Shown: positions 44,701 to 53,808, counted from the stretch's first letter. The stretch: 64,000 bases of DNA from Ignavibacteria bacterium UBA2373 (GCA_002344005.1 DDTD01000082.1:116038-180037); one strand, 5' to 3'. Made by a program: numbers and translations. The notes: generated from the letters alone by a model not told the origin.

Positions 44701-45096
44701 TTACAATTACCACTCTATATAGCAGCAGCAAATCAGATTATTGCCTCAAAATATGGAAAACAAGCTTTTCCCTCAGGTGCTCTCTATTATGTTCCCTTTG
44801 CTCGCGAAGAAAAGAAAGAAAAATATGTGCGCTTGCCACTGATTGCAGAACATTGCTCAAATTTAGTTCAGGCGGCGGGTTATACGAGGATAAAAGTGTA
44901 TGACTCCGCATATCTGAATGATGTGGCACAACAAGCCGTTGAGATAGGTGGTCATTTTTGTGAAGAAATCGGCAAAGGTGAATTTTCTGTATCGCCAAAG
45001 CCTAATGCCTGCCAAAAATGCTCCTATCAATCTGTGTGCAGAATATCCGAAATTGACCAAGAGGATGCTTATCTCTCTATAGAAGAAATCGAATGA
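41776..45096 (+). CDS. AddB/RexB-like Fe-S nuclease (PD-(D/E)XK, inactivated-helicase subunit)
   Basis: About 1106 residues from the ATG at 41776. The N-terminal part resembles a UvrD-like helicase fold without a clear Walker A, as in AddB. The C-terminal nuclease domain shows SVSALEQYNECPFKYL (first Fe-S Cys), GNLFHTIVYRFY, VTDYKTGNPP (the D-x-K core) and LQLPLYI. The terminal Cys cluster CQKCSYQSVC supplies the other three ligands of a 4Fe-4S staple. Such proteins work with AddA in processing double-strand breaks. No AddA helicase is adjacent; it should lie elsewhere. Confidence 0.87.
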   Translation: MALLLCNQAALSANLHQSVYEEIKIGNCVRIVPTARLQRLLQRNTVRTNFLQKAMPVKSPPIYTLSTFIQYIASTVPSLAKIHVVSDAYKLALFEEVVEQSALSYYRIADETLSLPIIERLNNVIQGLKKDGITPLKLQDDLEKVADTSLLGQKKLTDIITLYNHYESKLQNNITDEYTLTHTLTHYLAHNPLHLSSILEKNLFLYISGFTEFSQPEIALFNVLSQQNYPIIISIEFSEDNGPLFGNVQGMITQLILQGYSVIDQPHQTTTVSNLQHLTPVSCLRRWLFNTEKPINNPFFSRFVSMWKAQDRLHEVESIGKLVKHYLLKEGYHPGDITIAVRQPEIYTPLFRECFKKLAIPLNITDRYSLAKAPVVSAIFSVFDIGLRGWRVRDIRRALSSPYLHFFQLDDAESENIALYQRESAATIDEVARLLRITDYRRFHNPKQWIEIIEKRILAITALVNRWNDAGLVDEAELQQRNKQLRQLEKAKNDIALLIEIIDIPDKQMSVRDFRNLVVKNVLNRLRIRHAIEMLFHHILLKKNKLTELEYIVLEEEVEKDARALAAFIDVLNEFCHVQNQRFPDKKRSPIHFFSRLKSSVHAAKYQIREKHGYGVTITSPEQTRGIQSPISILCGLIDGEFPQSYKPEQFLGIELPKSEERHIRSERMQFFEWFANALESCETPNIHIFLPKSDGNTETVPSPFLDAVLRITTLRIDNKYKDLTDKSDNDTPAWYCSIASMQEFQLSEVLSAPSVANPRNNVYSENTVKHLLQRGKSPISVSALEQYNECPFKYLSSYILYLQDKQSVISWFNSPDIGNLFHTIVYRFYTYLQKDSIPENLIEYKKEDYKSLLQQITNEELERLKFDHPYFPIEVARLLGDDVAEGKLFVWLENELQKIQAGWDFIPALFEYSFGQFNKSGKGNQALKLSDTLTLRGKIDRIEIKEHNDAVEFLVTDYKTGNPPINKDITTLRSLQLPLYIAAANQIIASKYGKQAFPSGALYYVPFAREEKKEKYVRLPLIAEHCSNLVQAAGYTRIKVYDSAYLNDVAQQAVEIGGHFCEEIGKGEFSVSPKPNACQKCSYQSVCRISEIDQEDAYLSIEEIE

Positions 45097-45126
45097 TTCT
45101 TTCATGATGAATCGAAAATGAAATGA

Positions 45127-45134
45127 TATTTTTG
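45127..45134 (+). promoter_or_regulatory. Possible TAnnTTTG -7 box for purB
   Basis: TATTTTTG lies 32 bases before the purB ATG. No -33 element is clear. Confidence 0.35.
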
Positions 45135-45165
45135 TACAACTTTTGTTAATTCTTATCTTATTTTT

Positions 45166-46461
45166 ATGATTGAACGTTATACAAGACCCGAGATGGGTAA
45201 AATTTGGAGTGAACAAAATAAATACTCTATCTGGTTGGAAATTGAAATACTTGCTTGTGAAGCCCAATCCAAACTCGGCATCATTCCGAACGATGCTGTT
45301 ATAGAAATCCGTGAAAAAGCTCAATTCGATGTACAAAAGATTTTAGAAATTGAAGAAACTGTGAAGCATGATGTAATTGCATTTCTGACCAATGTTGCAG
45401 AATATGTTGGACCTAATTCACGTTTTATTCACCTCGGCATGACTTCCTCTGATGTGTTAGACACTGCTCTCGCAGTTCAGTTAAAACAAGCCGGTGAGCT
45501 TATTTACAAAAAATTGGAACAGTTATCGGAAGTCTTAGCTCGCCGAGCAAATGAATTTCGCTATACCGTATGTGTAGGGCGTTCACATGGCATTCATGCA
45601 GAGCCGACAACATTCGGGTTAAAACTTGCGCTCTGGTATCAAGAATCTTTGCGCAATTTGAAAAGATTAGAACAAGCCAATGCCATTATTTCCACGGGCA
45701 TGATTTCCGGTGCCGTTGGAACATTCGAACATCTTTCTCCGAAAGTTGAAGAATATGTTTGCGAAAAGCTTGGCTTAACTCCCGCCCCTGTTTCGACACA
45801 AGTAATTCAAAGAGACCGCCATGCTGAATTTCTCTCAACCTTAGCAATTATTGCATCATCATTAGAGAAAATTGCCATAGAAGTGCGACATTTGCAACGT
45901 TCGGAAGTGCTTGAAGCCGAAGAGTTTTTCTCTAAAGGGCAGAAAGGCAGTTCAGCCATGCCTCACAAACGTAATCCTATTGTTTCTGAAAGGCTTACGG
46001 GTTTAGCAAGATTACTTCGAAGCAATGCTATGGCTGCTATGGAAAATAATGCTCTTTGGCATGAACGTGATATTTCACACAGCAGCGTTGAACGTGTGAT
46101 ATGCCCGGACAGCACTATCATTATGGATTATATGCTCCATTTAGCGATAAATCTGATTGACAGATTGCTTGTTTACCCCGAAAATATGAAAGCCAATATT
46201 GAAAAAACATATGGCTTAGTCTTTTCTCAAACTATTTTGTTAGAATTAGTTAAACGTGGTCTTACAAGAGAAGAAGCATATTCCCGCGTTCAAACGTGCG
46301 CTATGAAAACATGGGCTGAGAAGATTCCACTTCGTCAAACTTTGGCAGAATCAGAACAGATAACAGAAGTTATGCCTCTTGATGAACTTAATGCGATATT
46401 TGATGGTGGTATTTCATTAAAAGAAAGTGTGGATTACATTTTTGAGAGATGCGGGCTTTAA
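45166..46461 (+). CDS. purB: Adenylosuccinate lyase
   Basis: 431 residues. It cleaves SAICAR and adenylosuccinate in purine synthesis. Family blocks: HLGMTSSDVLDTA near residue 89, the catalytic-His region GRSHGIHAEPTTFG near 138, and the signature loop GSSAMPHKRNPI near 263, which carries the catalytic Ser. The N-terminus MIERYTRPEMGKIWSEQNKY is typical. It starts 69 bases after the AddB-like gene, with its own likely promoter. Confidence 0.97.
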   Translation: MIERYTRPEMGKIWSEQNKYSIWLEIEILACEAQSKLGIIPNDAVIEIREKAQFDVQKILEIEETVKHDVIAFLTNVAEYVGPNSRFIHLGMTSSDVLDTALAVQLKQAGELIYKKLEQLSEVLARRANEFRYTVCVGRSHGIHAEPTTFGLKLALWYQESLRNLKRLEQANAIISTGMISGAVGTFEHLSPKVEEYVCEKLGLTPAPVSTQVIQRDRHAEFLSTLAIIASSLEKIAIEVRHLQRSEVLEAEEFFSKGQKGSSAMPHKRNPIVSERLTGLARLLRSNAMAAMENNALWHERDISHSSVERVICPDSTIIMDYMLHLAINLIDRLLVYPENMKANIEKTYGLVFSQTILLELVKRGLTREEAYSRVQTCAMKTWAEKIPLRQTLAESEQITEVMPLDELNAIFDGGISLKESVDYIFERCGL

Positions 46462-46505
46462 TTTTACTATCTACAATATTTTTAAAAATTTAACAATTTT
46501 ACTTT

Positions 46506-47363
46506 ATGCTTATTTTCATTGCAGCGGATATGGAAGGCGCCACAGGTGTTGTCCATCATGATCAACTTATGCCCGAAGGAAAAACATACTCCGCAGCTCG
46601 GAAATTATTAACTCAAGACATTAATGCAGCTATTGAAGGTTGCTTACGTGTTATACCTGATGCAGAATTTATCGTTGGTGATGGTCATGGCATAATGCGG
46701 AATGTTCTCTTTGAAGAATTGCATGAGCGAGCATCCTTGGTGATTGGTCCCGCTTCCCCATCCAATAAACCATTATGTCAACTTGAAGGAATTAACGATG
46801 AAATTGATATGGCTTTTATGATTGGCTATCACTCAAAAGCAGGAACGCCCAATGGTTTATTAGCCCATACGTATGTTGGCAGCACAATTTGTCGTTTACG
46901 ATTAAATGGTCAAGAAATTGGTGAAATCACCATGAATTCTGCCATCTTCGGCAGTTATGATATTCCCGTTGGGCTGATTGTCGGTAATGATGATTTGGAA
47001 GAAGAATGTTCGGCAATAAGTTCTTCGATTGAGTTTGTTTCTACAAAAAAGGTATTGGGTTCTACCGCTGCAATCTGCTATCCTATAGCACGAACAAAAC
47101 AAACAATTGCCGATGCTGCCGAAAGAGCTATTCGTAAGCGACTTCAATGGCAACTACAACCATTCAAACCGACTTCTCATTATTCTCTTGAATGTGATTT
47201 CTATAGACGAGAACATACATTGCGGGCACAACGCATTGAAGGCGTAGAAGTACTTAATGAACTGACAATTAAAATCGAAGCGGAAACCGCAGCATCTGCA
47301 TTTCGTGTATTTTGGGCGGCTGTGTGCAGTGCACAAGAGGATTTCCCGGCTTGGCTTAAATAA
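46506..47363 (+). CDS. dppA: M55-family D-aminopeptidase (DppA-like)
   Basis: 285 residues. Zinc ligands and catalytic blocks of M55 are visible: the N-terminal ADMEGATG (D8, E10), VGDGHG near residue 58, GYHSKAGTPNG near 103 and LAHTYVG. These enzymes form a decameric shell that cleaves D-Ala-D-Ala and D-Ala peptides. No dipeptide permease follows. A hairpin repeat lies just downstream. Confidence 0.92.
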   Translation: MLIFIAADMEGATGVVHHDQLMPEGKTYSAARKLLTQDINAAIEGCLRVIPDAEFIVGDGHGIMRNVLFEELHERASLVIGPASPSNKPLCQLEGINDEIDMAFMIGYHSKAGTPNGLLAHTYVGSTICRLRLNGQEIGEITMNSAIFGSYDIPVGLIVGNDDLEEECSAISSSIEFVSTKKVLGSTAAICYPIARTKQTIADAAERAIRKRLQWQLQPFKPTSHYSLECDFYRREHTLRAQRIEGVEVLNELTIKIEAETAASAFRVFWAAVCSAQEDFPAWLK

Positions 47364-47400
47364 ATGATTGAAGCTCGGAATGTTAATCCAATGTAATGGT

Positions 47401-47433
47401 AAACCTATAAGGTTTCAAAAACCTTATAGGTTT
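47401..47433. repeat. Palindromic AACCTATAAGGTT-type hairpin between convergent genes
   Basis: AAACCTATAAGGTTT (47401-47415) and AACCTTATAGGTTT (47420-47433) form a 14-base stem with a short loop between dppA and the convergent T9SS gene. There is no clear T run, so it may be a bidirectional terminator or a dispersed palindromic repeat of a type common in Bacteroidota. Confidence 0.75.
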
Positions 47434-47466
47434 GGAAAAAACATTGAGAATTTGGGAGCTGACTAT

Positions 47467-50400
47467 TTACCGTACATATATAATACATTCATTTTTTGTA
47501 TAAAATCCTGAGCGGAAATTAACTATATATATCCCATTTGCCAAATTTGACAATGAATATATCAATTGATATTCTCCACGTATGTCCACTCTCTGTATCG
47601 GCTCTCCAACAATTTCACCCATACTATTGATCAGCGTACACTCTGTTTTTCCATCTAAGCCCGCCGTATAATCAAGAATTAATTGATTATCTTCCACACG
47701 ACTTGTCATCGTATAGGGTTGTCCCGTCGTCACTGTTCTGCCTTCTATAAAACAACCGCCCATGCTTATTGTTGCCTTCGACGGGGCTATGCGATAACAT
47801 TCATTCGTCGTTTGGGTTGAGGTCAGTACCGTAAATGAAGACGAATCGCCTAAATATGTATCTGCTTCAAATCGCGCTATTTCTTGTTCCGATGGATAAA
47901 TATCTATGCCTTTTCCACGTATAGTCACATATTCAAAGCCCTCTTTTTCTTCTGTTTTTTCGACAATAAATTCACCGGTAACAATGGATTGTAAACTCTT
48001 GTCCGTATATTTCATAAAACGTGAAGGATAGGATATGGTCATTACTATTTCTTGCAGTCCCGATTCTTTATTTTCCATAAATAAACGAACAGGTATGCGA
48101 CTGCCGGCAATAATATCGGTGGTGTCATGTGGACGAATATTCGCGCGTTTTTCTTCATATTTTCCTTGGATAAATACATTCAGCTTGGTGGATTTGCCCT
48201 CCCCTATGCTATATTCCGCGCTATAAGTACCTTGATTTTTTTCTATCATTGTTATTGAGATTGTACAAATATCATTGCGTGATAATTCTGTGCCCGGCGG
48301 AACAGAATATTCCACAAAAAATGCATTAGTATTTCCGCGTATAAAAATCGGTGATTGCACCGTCAGCGGATTATCTGATAAATGAATATATGTTTTTTCT
48401 GCTGATATAGTTTCACAATCCAATGATGCCATAAGTGTGATGGTATCTTGTGTTTGAATGACACAACTGTCCACATATACCCATACTTTTTCGCTCGCTA
48501 TACAATTATCCGCATCATATAATAACACCGTATATTCCGTTGATTCTGTGGGACTTGCCAACGGAGAATCGCAATCCGTACAACTTAATCCTTGCGGCGG
48601 TGACCACACAAATCGTCCATTACCTCGTGCCCACATCTTTGCCGATGTGCCACGACATATAGTTGTGTCCGCCGACACCGTCATTTGTGGGGTATTTATC
48701 GTGATATACACAGAATCTTGTGCTGTACAATTATTATCGGTGGTAATTTCTGCATAATAATATCCGCTTTGTGGTGCAATAAATTTTTGCTCACGGCAAT
48801 CTATGCAATTAATACCCGCACCGCGCCATTGCACGCTTTTACCGCCTTCGACACGTAATTGTATGCTGTCTTGTTTGCAATATCGTAATTTAGAAGCTAT
48901 AATATTTGCCGTTGCTTTTTCTACCGTAATAAATACAGAATCATCAGCATAACAATTTGCTGAAATAAAAGAACGCATGCGATAATATTGTGATTGTTTC
49001 GGAGAAATAATAGGATTGGCACAATCGCTGCAACTCAAATCGGGAGATTGTTCCCAACGATAATAATTTCCGCCCGAAGCAAATATTTGCACCGATGACC
49101 CCGCACAAATTATGGTATCTTTGCCTGCATCCGCTATCGGTTTTCCCACACTCACCGTCACCGAATCAATACCCACACAACCATATTTATCGGTCATGGT
49201 CACATAATATGTTTGTTGTGTCGTAGGGCGAGCAAATGGTGAACGACAATCGCTGCAACTCAAGGTATTCGACGGTGTCCATGAATATGACAGCCCTTCA
49301 TTGACGGTTAATTGAATGGAATCTCCGGCACAAATTCCCAAATCTTCACTTGCTTTTACCGTTGCTGTTTTCACTCGCACGCTGACACTTTGTTTCATCG
49401 TCGGACAACCAAAATAATCTTTACTCACAGCAGTATAAAGTATATCTTTTGTGATTGTTGCTATCGGTGAAGGGCAATCCGTGCAGGATAATCCTTCTTT
49501 GGGTGACCATTCAAATGTGCCATCGCCGCCGTATGCTTGCAATTGCAGACTTTGTCCCGCACACATCGTCGTATCGCTCACACTTGTCTTGACAATAGGA
49601 TGTGACAATGATGCATTATTCATAGAACGACCCGGAACATAGCCATAAGCGTAGTAAGCTGATTTCAATGGTCCATAACCGTAACAACTGATACCAAAGG
49701 GAACATTACACTCTAAGCGAAGTGAAGAAGGTCGGGTCATAATGGTTGCATACGACAATTCGGAGCAAAAACCCGATGATGGAAATGATGGTAAAGGTTT
49801 AAATAAATTTTTATTAACTGCTTTGCCATTCATTGTTATTTGATTGATTGCAGATGTCGGCACAATAATATCAATATAATTATCAGGGAATATCATTCCA
49901 TCATATTCTTTCTGATAATCCATAAAGATATCATAGCTTTTCTGCCAATATTCTTGAGGGGCAATATCTGTCATAAAAGGATTGCCATAGGTATTAGGTA
50001 TCTCATCATGATAATAATCTATGTCCGAATAGGAAGAACGTCGTAAGACAATAACTGCAATCGGAGATGTACCATATACTAAAGAGTATTTATTTAAAGG
50101 TAATACTATACTTTCACCTTTTTGGAGTTTACTGATCTTATTACCATTGACATAAATAGTAGCGGTATCGGTCATGGCAACAATTTTATGATAATTGGAA
50201 CCCAAATCATCTTCATTGCGAGACTTCACCGGATCTATGACAATATATCTTTGACCATACGATGAAATCGGAAGTAAACTTTCGGAAGTATTATTAATTG
50301 AGAACCACTTATTTGTTGGATGAGTACCAAACCCCAATATACCACCGCTATAGACAGCAATTGGTGCAGAAGCAACAATTCTCATTCCAGTCAAATCTGC

Positions 50401-51069
50401 CGCAGTATCAAGAGCACTTGGGCGTGCTTGAATGAGATAACTCTCACCTTTTTGTAATGTTGCCGTTAATGTACGCTCACTTGCTCCTAAGAGGTTCACA
50501 GGCGATTCAATAGTAATAGAAGTATTATTTTCCGTAGCCACAATACAACACTGAGAATACAGATAATTCTGAACTATTTTGTTATTATTATCCGTATAGG
50601 TAAAATATTTTGACTGAGGGGCGACAACAACATACTCCTTACCGTATGCCTTAACCGGATACAAAAGTGTAATTTCATTACCATTACCATTCGGACCCGT
50701 TAAACACGTGGCTTGTATATCATGTTCTGCTCGGATATAAAGAGAGAGTTTCTGTGGTTGTAAATTGTGAATAAAAGAATTGGATCTATGGTCACCTCCT
50801 CTGAGTCCTATCTTCGAACCATCATATTTTATAATTATGGGCTGTTGAGCTTGTTTCAGTGAAAAATACAAAGTATCAGTCAATGAACCGCCTTTATGCA
50901 AAACTATATATCCCTTTGTGACAGTATCAGATGACAGCATAAGTACACACTCAAAACCACCCCAAGGTAATTCAGCAAAGTAAAACTCTTTGCCTTTGTG
51001 GGCATCTTGCGAAAACAATGTCTCGCAACAACACAGTATGACAAAACAAAGTACAATGATATGTTTCAT
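47467..51069 (-). CDS. Large secreted protein: IgGFc-binding-type N-terminus, five Cys-rich Ig-like repeats, T9SS sorting domain
   Basis: The 1200 residues start with a signal peptide (IVLCFVILCCCETLFSQ). A ~480-residue IgGFc-binding-type N-terminal region (GKEFYFAELPWGGFE, ASAPIAVYSGGILGF) follows. Then come five tandem ~80-residue domains, each with Cys-x-G/Q near the start, W-x-P, and LSC-x-DC-x-SP, and four of them a late GC or NC (CAGQSLQLQAYGGDG, LSCTDCPSP, LSCSDCRSP, LSCSDCANP, INCIDCREQ, LSCTDCDSP). A cohesin-like region and a C-terminal sorting segment (LSNLANGIYIVNFRSG) end it. The repeats look disulfide-bonded and suit an adhesin. Function is unknown. Confidence 0.85.
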   Translation of the reverse strand: MKHIIVLCFVILCCCETLFSQDAHKGKEFYFAELPWGGFECVLMLSSDTVTKGYIVLHKGGSLTDTLYFSLKQAQQPIIIKYDGSKIGLRGGDHRSNSFIHNLQPQKLSLYIRAEHDIQATCLTGPNGNGNEITLLYPVKAYGKEYVVVAPQSKYFTYTDNNNKIVQNYLYSQCCIVATENNTSITIESPVNLLGASERTLTATLQKGESYLIQARPSALDTAADLTGMRIVASAPIAVYSGGILGFGTHPTNKWFSINNTSESLLPISSYGQRYIVIDPVKSRNEDDLGSNYHKIVAMTDTATIYVNGNKISKLQKGESIVLPLNKYSLVYGTSPIAVIVLRRSSYSDIDYYHDEIPNTYGNPFMTDIAPQEYWQKSYDIFMDYQKEYDGMIFPDNYIDIIVPTSAINQITMNGKAVNKNLFKPLPSFPSSGFCSELSYATIMTRPSSLRLECNVPFGISCYGYGPLKSAYYAYGYVPGRSMNNASLSHPIVKTSVSDTTMCAGQSLQLQAYGGDGTFEWSPKEGLSCTDCPSPIATITKDILYTAVSKDYFGCPTMKQSVSVRVKTATVKASEDLGICAGDSIQLTVNEGLSYSWTPSNTLSCSDCRSPFARPTTQQTYYVTMTDKYGCVGIDSVTVSVGKPIADAGKDTIICAGSSVQIFASGGNYYRWEQSPDLSCSDCANPIISPKQSQYYRMRSFISANCYADDSVFITVEKATANIIASKLRYCKQDSIQLRVEGGKSVQWRGAGINCIDCREQKFIAPQSGYYYAEITTDNNCTAQDSVYITINTPQMTVSADTTICRGTSAKMWARGNGRFVWSPPQGLSCTDCDSPLASPTESTEYTVLLYDADNCIASEKVWVYVDSCVIQTQDTITLMASLDCETISAEKTYIHLSDNPLTVQSPIFIRGNTNAFFVEYSVPPGTELSRNDICTISITMIEKNQGTYSAEYSIGEGKSTKLNVFIQGKYEEKRANIRPHDTTDIIAGSRIPVRLFMENKESGLQEIVMTISYPSRFMKYTDKSLQSIVTGEFIVEKTEEKEGFEYVTIRGKGIDIYPSEQEIARFEADTYLGDSSSFTVLTSTQTTNECYRIAPSKATISMGGCFIEGRTVTTGQPYTMTSRVEDNQLILDYTAGLDGKTECTLINSMGEIVGEPIQRVDIRGEYQLIYSLSNLANGIYIVNFRSGFYTKNECIIYVR

Positions 51070-51206
51070 GCTTATATATCCTTAGTATCAAGTATCCGAA
51101 ACTGCAAACTTACGCAATATGCCAATTCTGTATCATCTATCCTTTGCCACATAAGGAAAGTGGGCATATAAAGTTTTATTGAGAAACTCAAAGAAGTATC
51201 TCATAT

Positions 51207-51788
51207 TTATTTTTCCTCCGAACCTGGTGGAATAGTACCTTCAGGAATATTCAGCCAATATGTCAAACCCAACACCCCTCCGTAATCTCCATCAAAAGTC
51301 CATTTTAATGTAATAAAATGAAATTGATATCCTCTATAGGGACGGAATTCACTTTTTTTATTAATATAGGGATTTTCCGGCTGATAACCATCAGGATAAT
51401 ACCATGTTTTCGGTTTCCATTTTTTTACTGCCTTGCGAATGCTATCTTCTAACATTATCCAAAACTTGTCTTCTTTCGGAATATCATTACCAACATTGTA
51501 TAATGGATTGATTATTATATGGTTTATCTCATTTTTTGTATTAAATACAAGAGAGACGGATATATATATTTCTTTTATAAGCAAAGACATATCATGATGA
51601 CTATACCGAATATCGTCTTTTTGTTGTTCGTATAAGCCTGGAGGCAATCCCGGATAAGCAAATTCTTCAAATAATGAATCGGGTTTCATTCGTTTATTTG
51701 AATACTCCTTTAGATATACTTGTCCATATATATCTGACACAACAAATAAACACAGAATCAGAGCAATATATTGTATATATCTCATCAT
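51207..51788 (-). CDS. Small secreted protein overlapping the RHS tip gene (unknown; weak TonB-C-like pattern)
   Basis: 193 residues with a signal peptide (ALILCLFVVSDIYGQ). The middle reads EIYISVSLVFNTKNEINHII, then SIRKAVKKWKPKTWY, then FITLKWTFDG. This weakly recalls the TonB C-terminal fold, but I would not name it on that alone. The ATG overlaps the RHS tip stop by four bases, so the two are translated together. A gene in this position behind an RHS C-terminal tip is often the cognate immunity protein; that is inference only. Confidence 0.6.
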   Translation of the reverse strand: MMRYIQYIALILCLFVVSDIYGQVYLKEYSNKRMKPDSLFEEFAYPGLPPGLYEQQKDDIRYSHHDMSLLIKEIYISVSLVFNTKNEINHIIINPLYNVGNDIPKEDKFWIMLEDSIRKAVKKWKPKTWYYPDGYQPENPYINKKSEFRPYRGYQFHFITLKWTFDGDYGGVLGLTYWLNIPEGTIPPGSEEK

Positions 51789-52516
51789 TTTTTATCCTTC
51801 ATATCATGTTTTCCTAATTCTTCTATCAATCCTTTCAAGGGCGCTAAGCACTCATTACCGCCTTCAATTTCTTTGAGTAAAGCCTCTCGTAATGCTCTAT
51901 GTTCTTCGATTTTACCGGCATCCGAAGACAGATGATTCAATTCATCAATAACTGCCATAAGCGAAGGAGCATACATGTTTATATCGCCATCATCTGTATC
52001 GGTTATTCCATCAAAAGCATTACTTTCTAAAACTATATCACCCTGTCCATTAGAGGCTTTTGTTATTCCGGCTGCTCCTATTTTACTTGCTTTTTCCCAA
52101 TCGGATGTTAATTTTTGATAGCCAACACCTGACTTTAACTCATCTCCATACTCTGCAATATGAATAAATGCTTTCGTTGTTGAAGATTCCGCCTTATCAA
52201 TTATAGCATTGATGGTAGAGCTCTCTAAAGAACGAAGAAATGGAATTATACGATTTGTTAATGTATTCATTTTTTCAGGATTAGTTCCTTCAGCTTTGAA
52301 AATAACTTTCCCATTTCTATCAATCATAATCATCGGATTATTTGCGGCATACTGATAAGTATTAAGACCTCTATACTTTTCCCACAAAGGGTCAACCGCC
52401 ATAAACCTACCCGTAATATAATCATATTTTCTCACACCATGATCGGCAAGATCACTTTCACTGTCAAGCTCTTTGCCGATGAATCCCTGACGAGGGGAAA
52501 TAGCATTTACAAATCT
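51785..52516 (-). pseudogene. Detached RHS C-terminal tip (end of the core plus variable domain)
   Basis: The frame is open from 52516, with no good ATG; the first GTG is at 52435. It begins with RHS-core end motifs: FIGKELDSESDLADHG, KYDYITGRFMAVDPLWEKY, then NTYQYAANNPMIMIDRNG. A variable ~180-residue domain follows, with MAVIDELNHLSSDAGKIEEHRALREA near its end, as in polymorphic toxin tips. The DELNH stretch vaguely recalls HExxH metallopeptidases but lacks the first His, so no enzyme is claimed. The upstream core is missing, making it an orphan tip. Confidence 0.7.
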
Positions 52517-53343
52517 TCAATGTCTTCGCGTGTAAGTCCAGTTGCTTGAATTATTGTCTCTATGGCAACTCCTAATTCTTTCAAAGATTTTGCAGTTTCA
52601 ATCTTCCCCTCAATCTTGCCTTCATCATACGCTGTGTCTATAACACTTTTTAAATCCCTATATATCTTCAAACTATGCTCATAATTCGCATATTCTGCTG
52701 TGCCAAGTTTCGCTAATTCTGCTTTCGCAAATGCTTCACTGAATACTTCATCAGAAAATATTGATGGAATTGTTTGAAAATCTTCCAAATGTCGAATAAA
52801 ATAAAGCCATTTATCCAAGCGTGTTCTAAGTTCTTCCTCTTTTAATCTGAAATTAGGCATTTCTATATAGATAAATGTTAATTTATCGTAAAACACTTTA
52901 CCATGTTGATTTTTCAGCTTTATCGTATGAACTACTTCGCTCTTTTCCGGCTCGGTTTCATAATCATCAAATGTAAAATCTAATATACCAACACAATACA
53001 CCGCTTGTAAATTATAATTCCATTCGCCTTTTTCTGCTTGTTCTCTGATTGGGAAAGTCGAATAATAAATTGTACGCTCTTTGAAATAATTTTGCTTCGC
53101 TTTCTGTAATTCTACTATAAATTTCTCACCTTTTTCATTCTCACAATATATATCATAAATCACTTTCCTGTCAATATCGCTTTGACCAAGATGTTCCGTA
53201 TTCTTAAAGTTCAGATCTACAATCTTTTCTTTCAGAGGCAATAAAGCATTCAGAAAGTCAATAAGCTGCGGCTTACTTGCTTCCTCGCCAAATATCTTCT
53301 TAAATCCAAAATCCGTAAACGGATTGACATATTTTGCTTTCAC
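52507..53343 (-). CDS. Rpn-family recombination-promoting nuclease/putative transposase (PD-(D/E)XK)
   Basis: 278 residues from a GTG at 53343. KYVNPFTDFGFKKIFGEE at the start and IYDIYCENEKGEKFIVELQKAKQNYFKERTIYY near residue 65 match the PDDEXK_2/Rpn family. The D and the E-x-Q/K catalytic residues are in this second block. The C-terminus ends with a short helical KSLKELGVAIETIIQATGL-like tail. It sits inside an RHS remnant, with RHS sequence on both sides, which is consistent with insertion or rearrangement. These nucleases have been linked to RecA-independent recombination. Confidence 0.88.
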   Translation of the reverse strand: MKAKYVNPFTDFGFKKIFGEEASKPQLIDFLNALLPLKEKIVDLNFKNTEHLGQSDIDRKVIYDIYCENEKGEKFIVELQKAKQNYFKERTIYYSTFPIREQAEKGEWNYNLQAVYCVGILDFTFDDYETEPEKSEVVHTIKLKNQHGKVFYDKLTFIYIEMPNFRLKEEELRTRLDKWLYFIRHLEDFQTIPSIFSDEVFSEAFAKAELAKLGTAEYANYEHSLKIYRDLKSVIDTAYDEGKIEGKIETAKSLKELGVAIETIIQATGLTREDIEDL

Positions 53344-53360
53344 GTTTGTACCTTCTGTAC

Positions 53361-53757
53361 TTAATTATTACATTGTTGATTTTGCCGGGACCGACTCTTC
53401 CCATGTGTGAAGCTGTCATCTACTTCTTCAAAACTACAAAACGGATATGAGATGACAATCAATATTCTTGCGCCATAGTCCAAACTATTTGCTTCTCCTT
53501 TTATTTCATTGTCTTTTTCTTTGCCATTATACCCATAGCGGTAATCACTGCTCAGATCATAGTTGCCTGCCGTACCCGTCTGCTGCATTCCGAATGGGTA
53601 ATAGTTCGCAATTACATATTTTTATTGTAAATGGCACTGTACTGACCGCCCGTGATTTGATGTCATTACTCACCACACGCACATTGTGATGCAAATCAAG
53701 AGAATCATACATGAATGTCTCTTTATCACAACAATGGTAGCGTACCTTCTTTTGCAA
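53361..53757 (-). pseudogene. Frameshifted RHS repeat-associated core fragment
   Basis: Two frames are needed. The first gives HHNVRVVSNDIKSR (to about 53630). The second gives ANYYPFGMQQTG, then YRYGYNGKEKDNEIKGEANS and LDYGAR, the hallmark RHS core just before the variable tip. After LDYGAR the usual MYDPRIGRF is lost and an unrelated tail runs to a stop at 53361. This is a decayed remnant, not a functional toxin. Confidence 0.8.
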
Positions 53758-53808
53758 TATACGGATTAACTGGAAAATTCTATGCTATTATTATGAGGTT
53801 TTTTCAAT

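Noticed and set aside
52201..52516. A normal full-length gene for the RHS tip
   Set aside because: No credible start codon precedes the core motif. The frame starts mid-core just after the Rpn gene, so it is a remnant.
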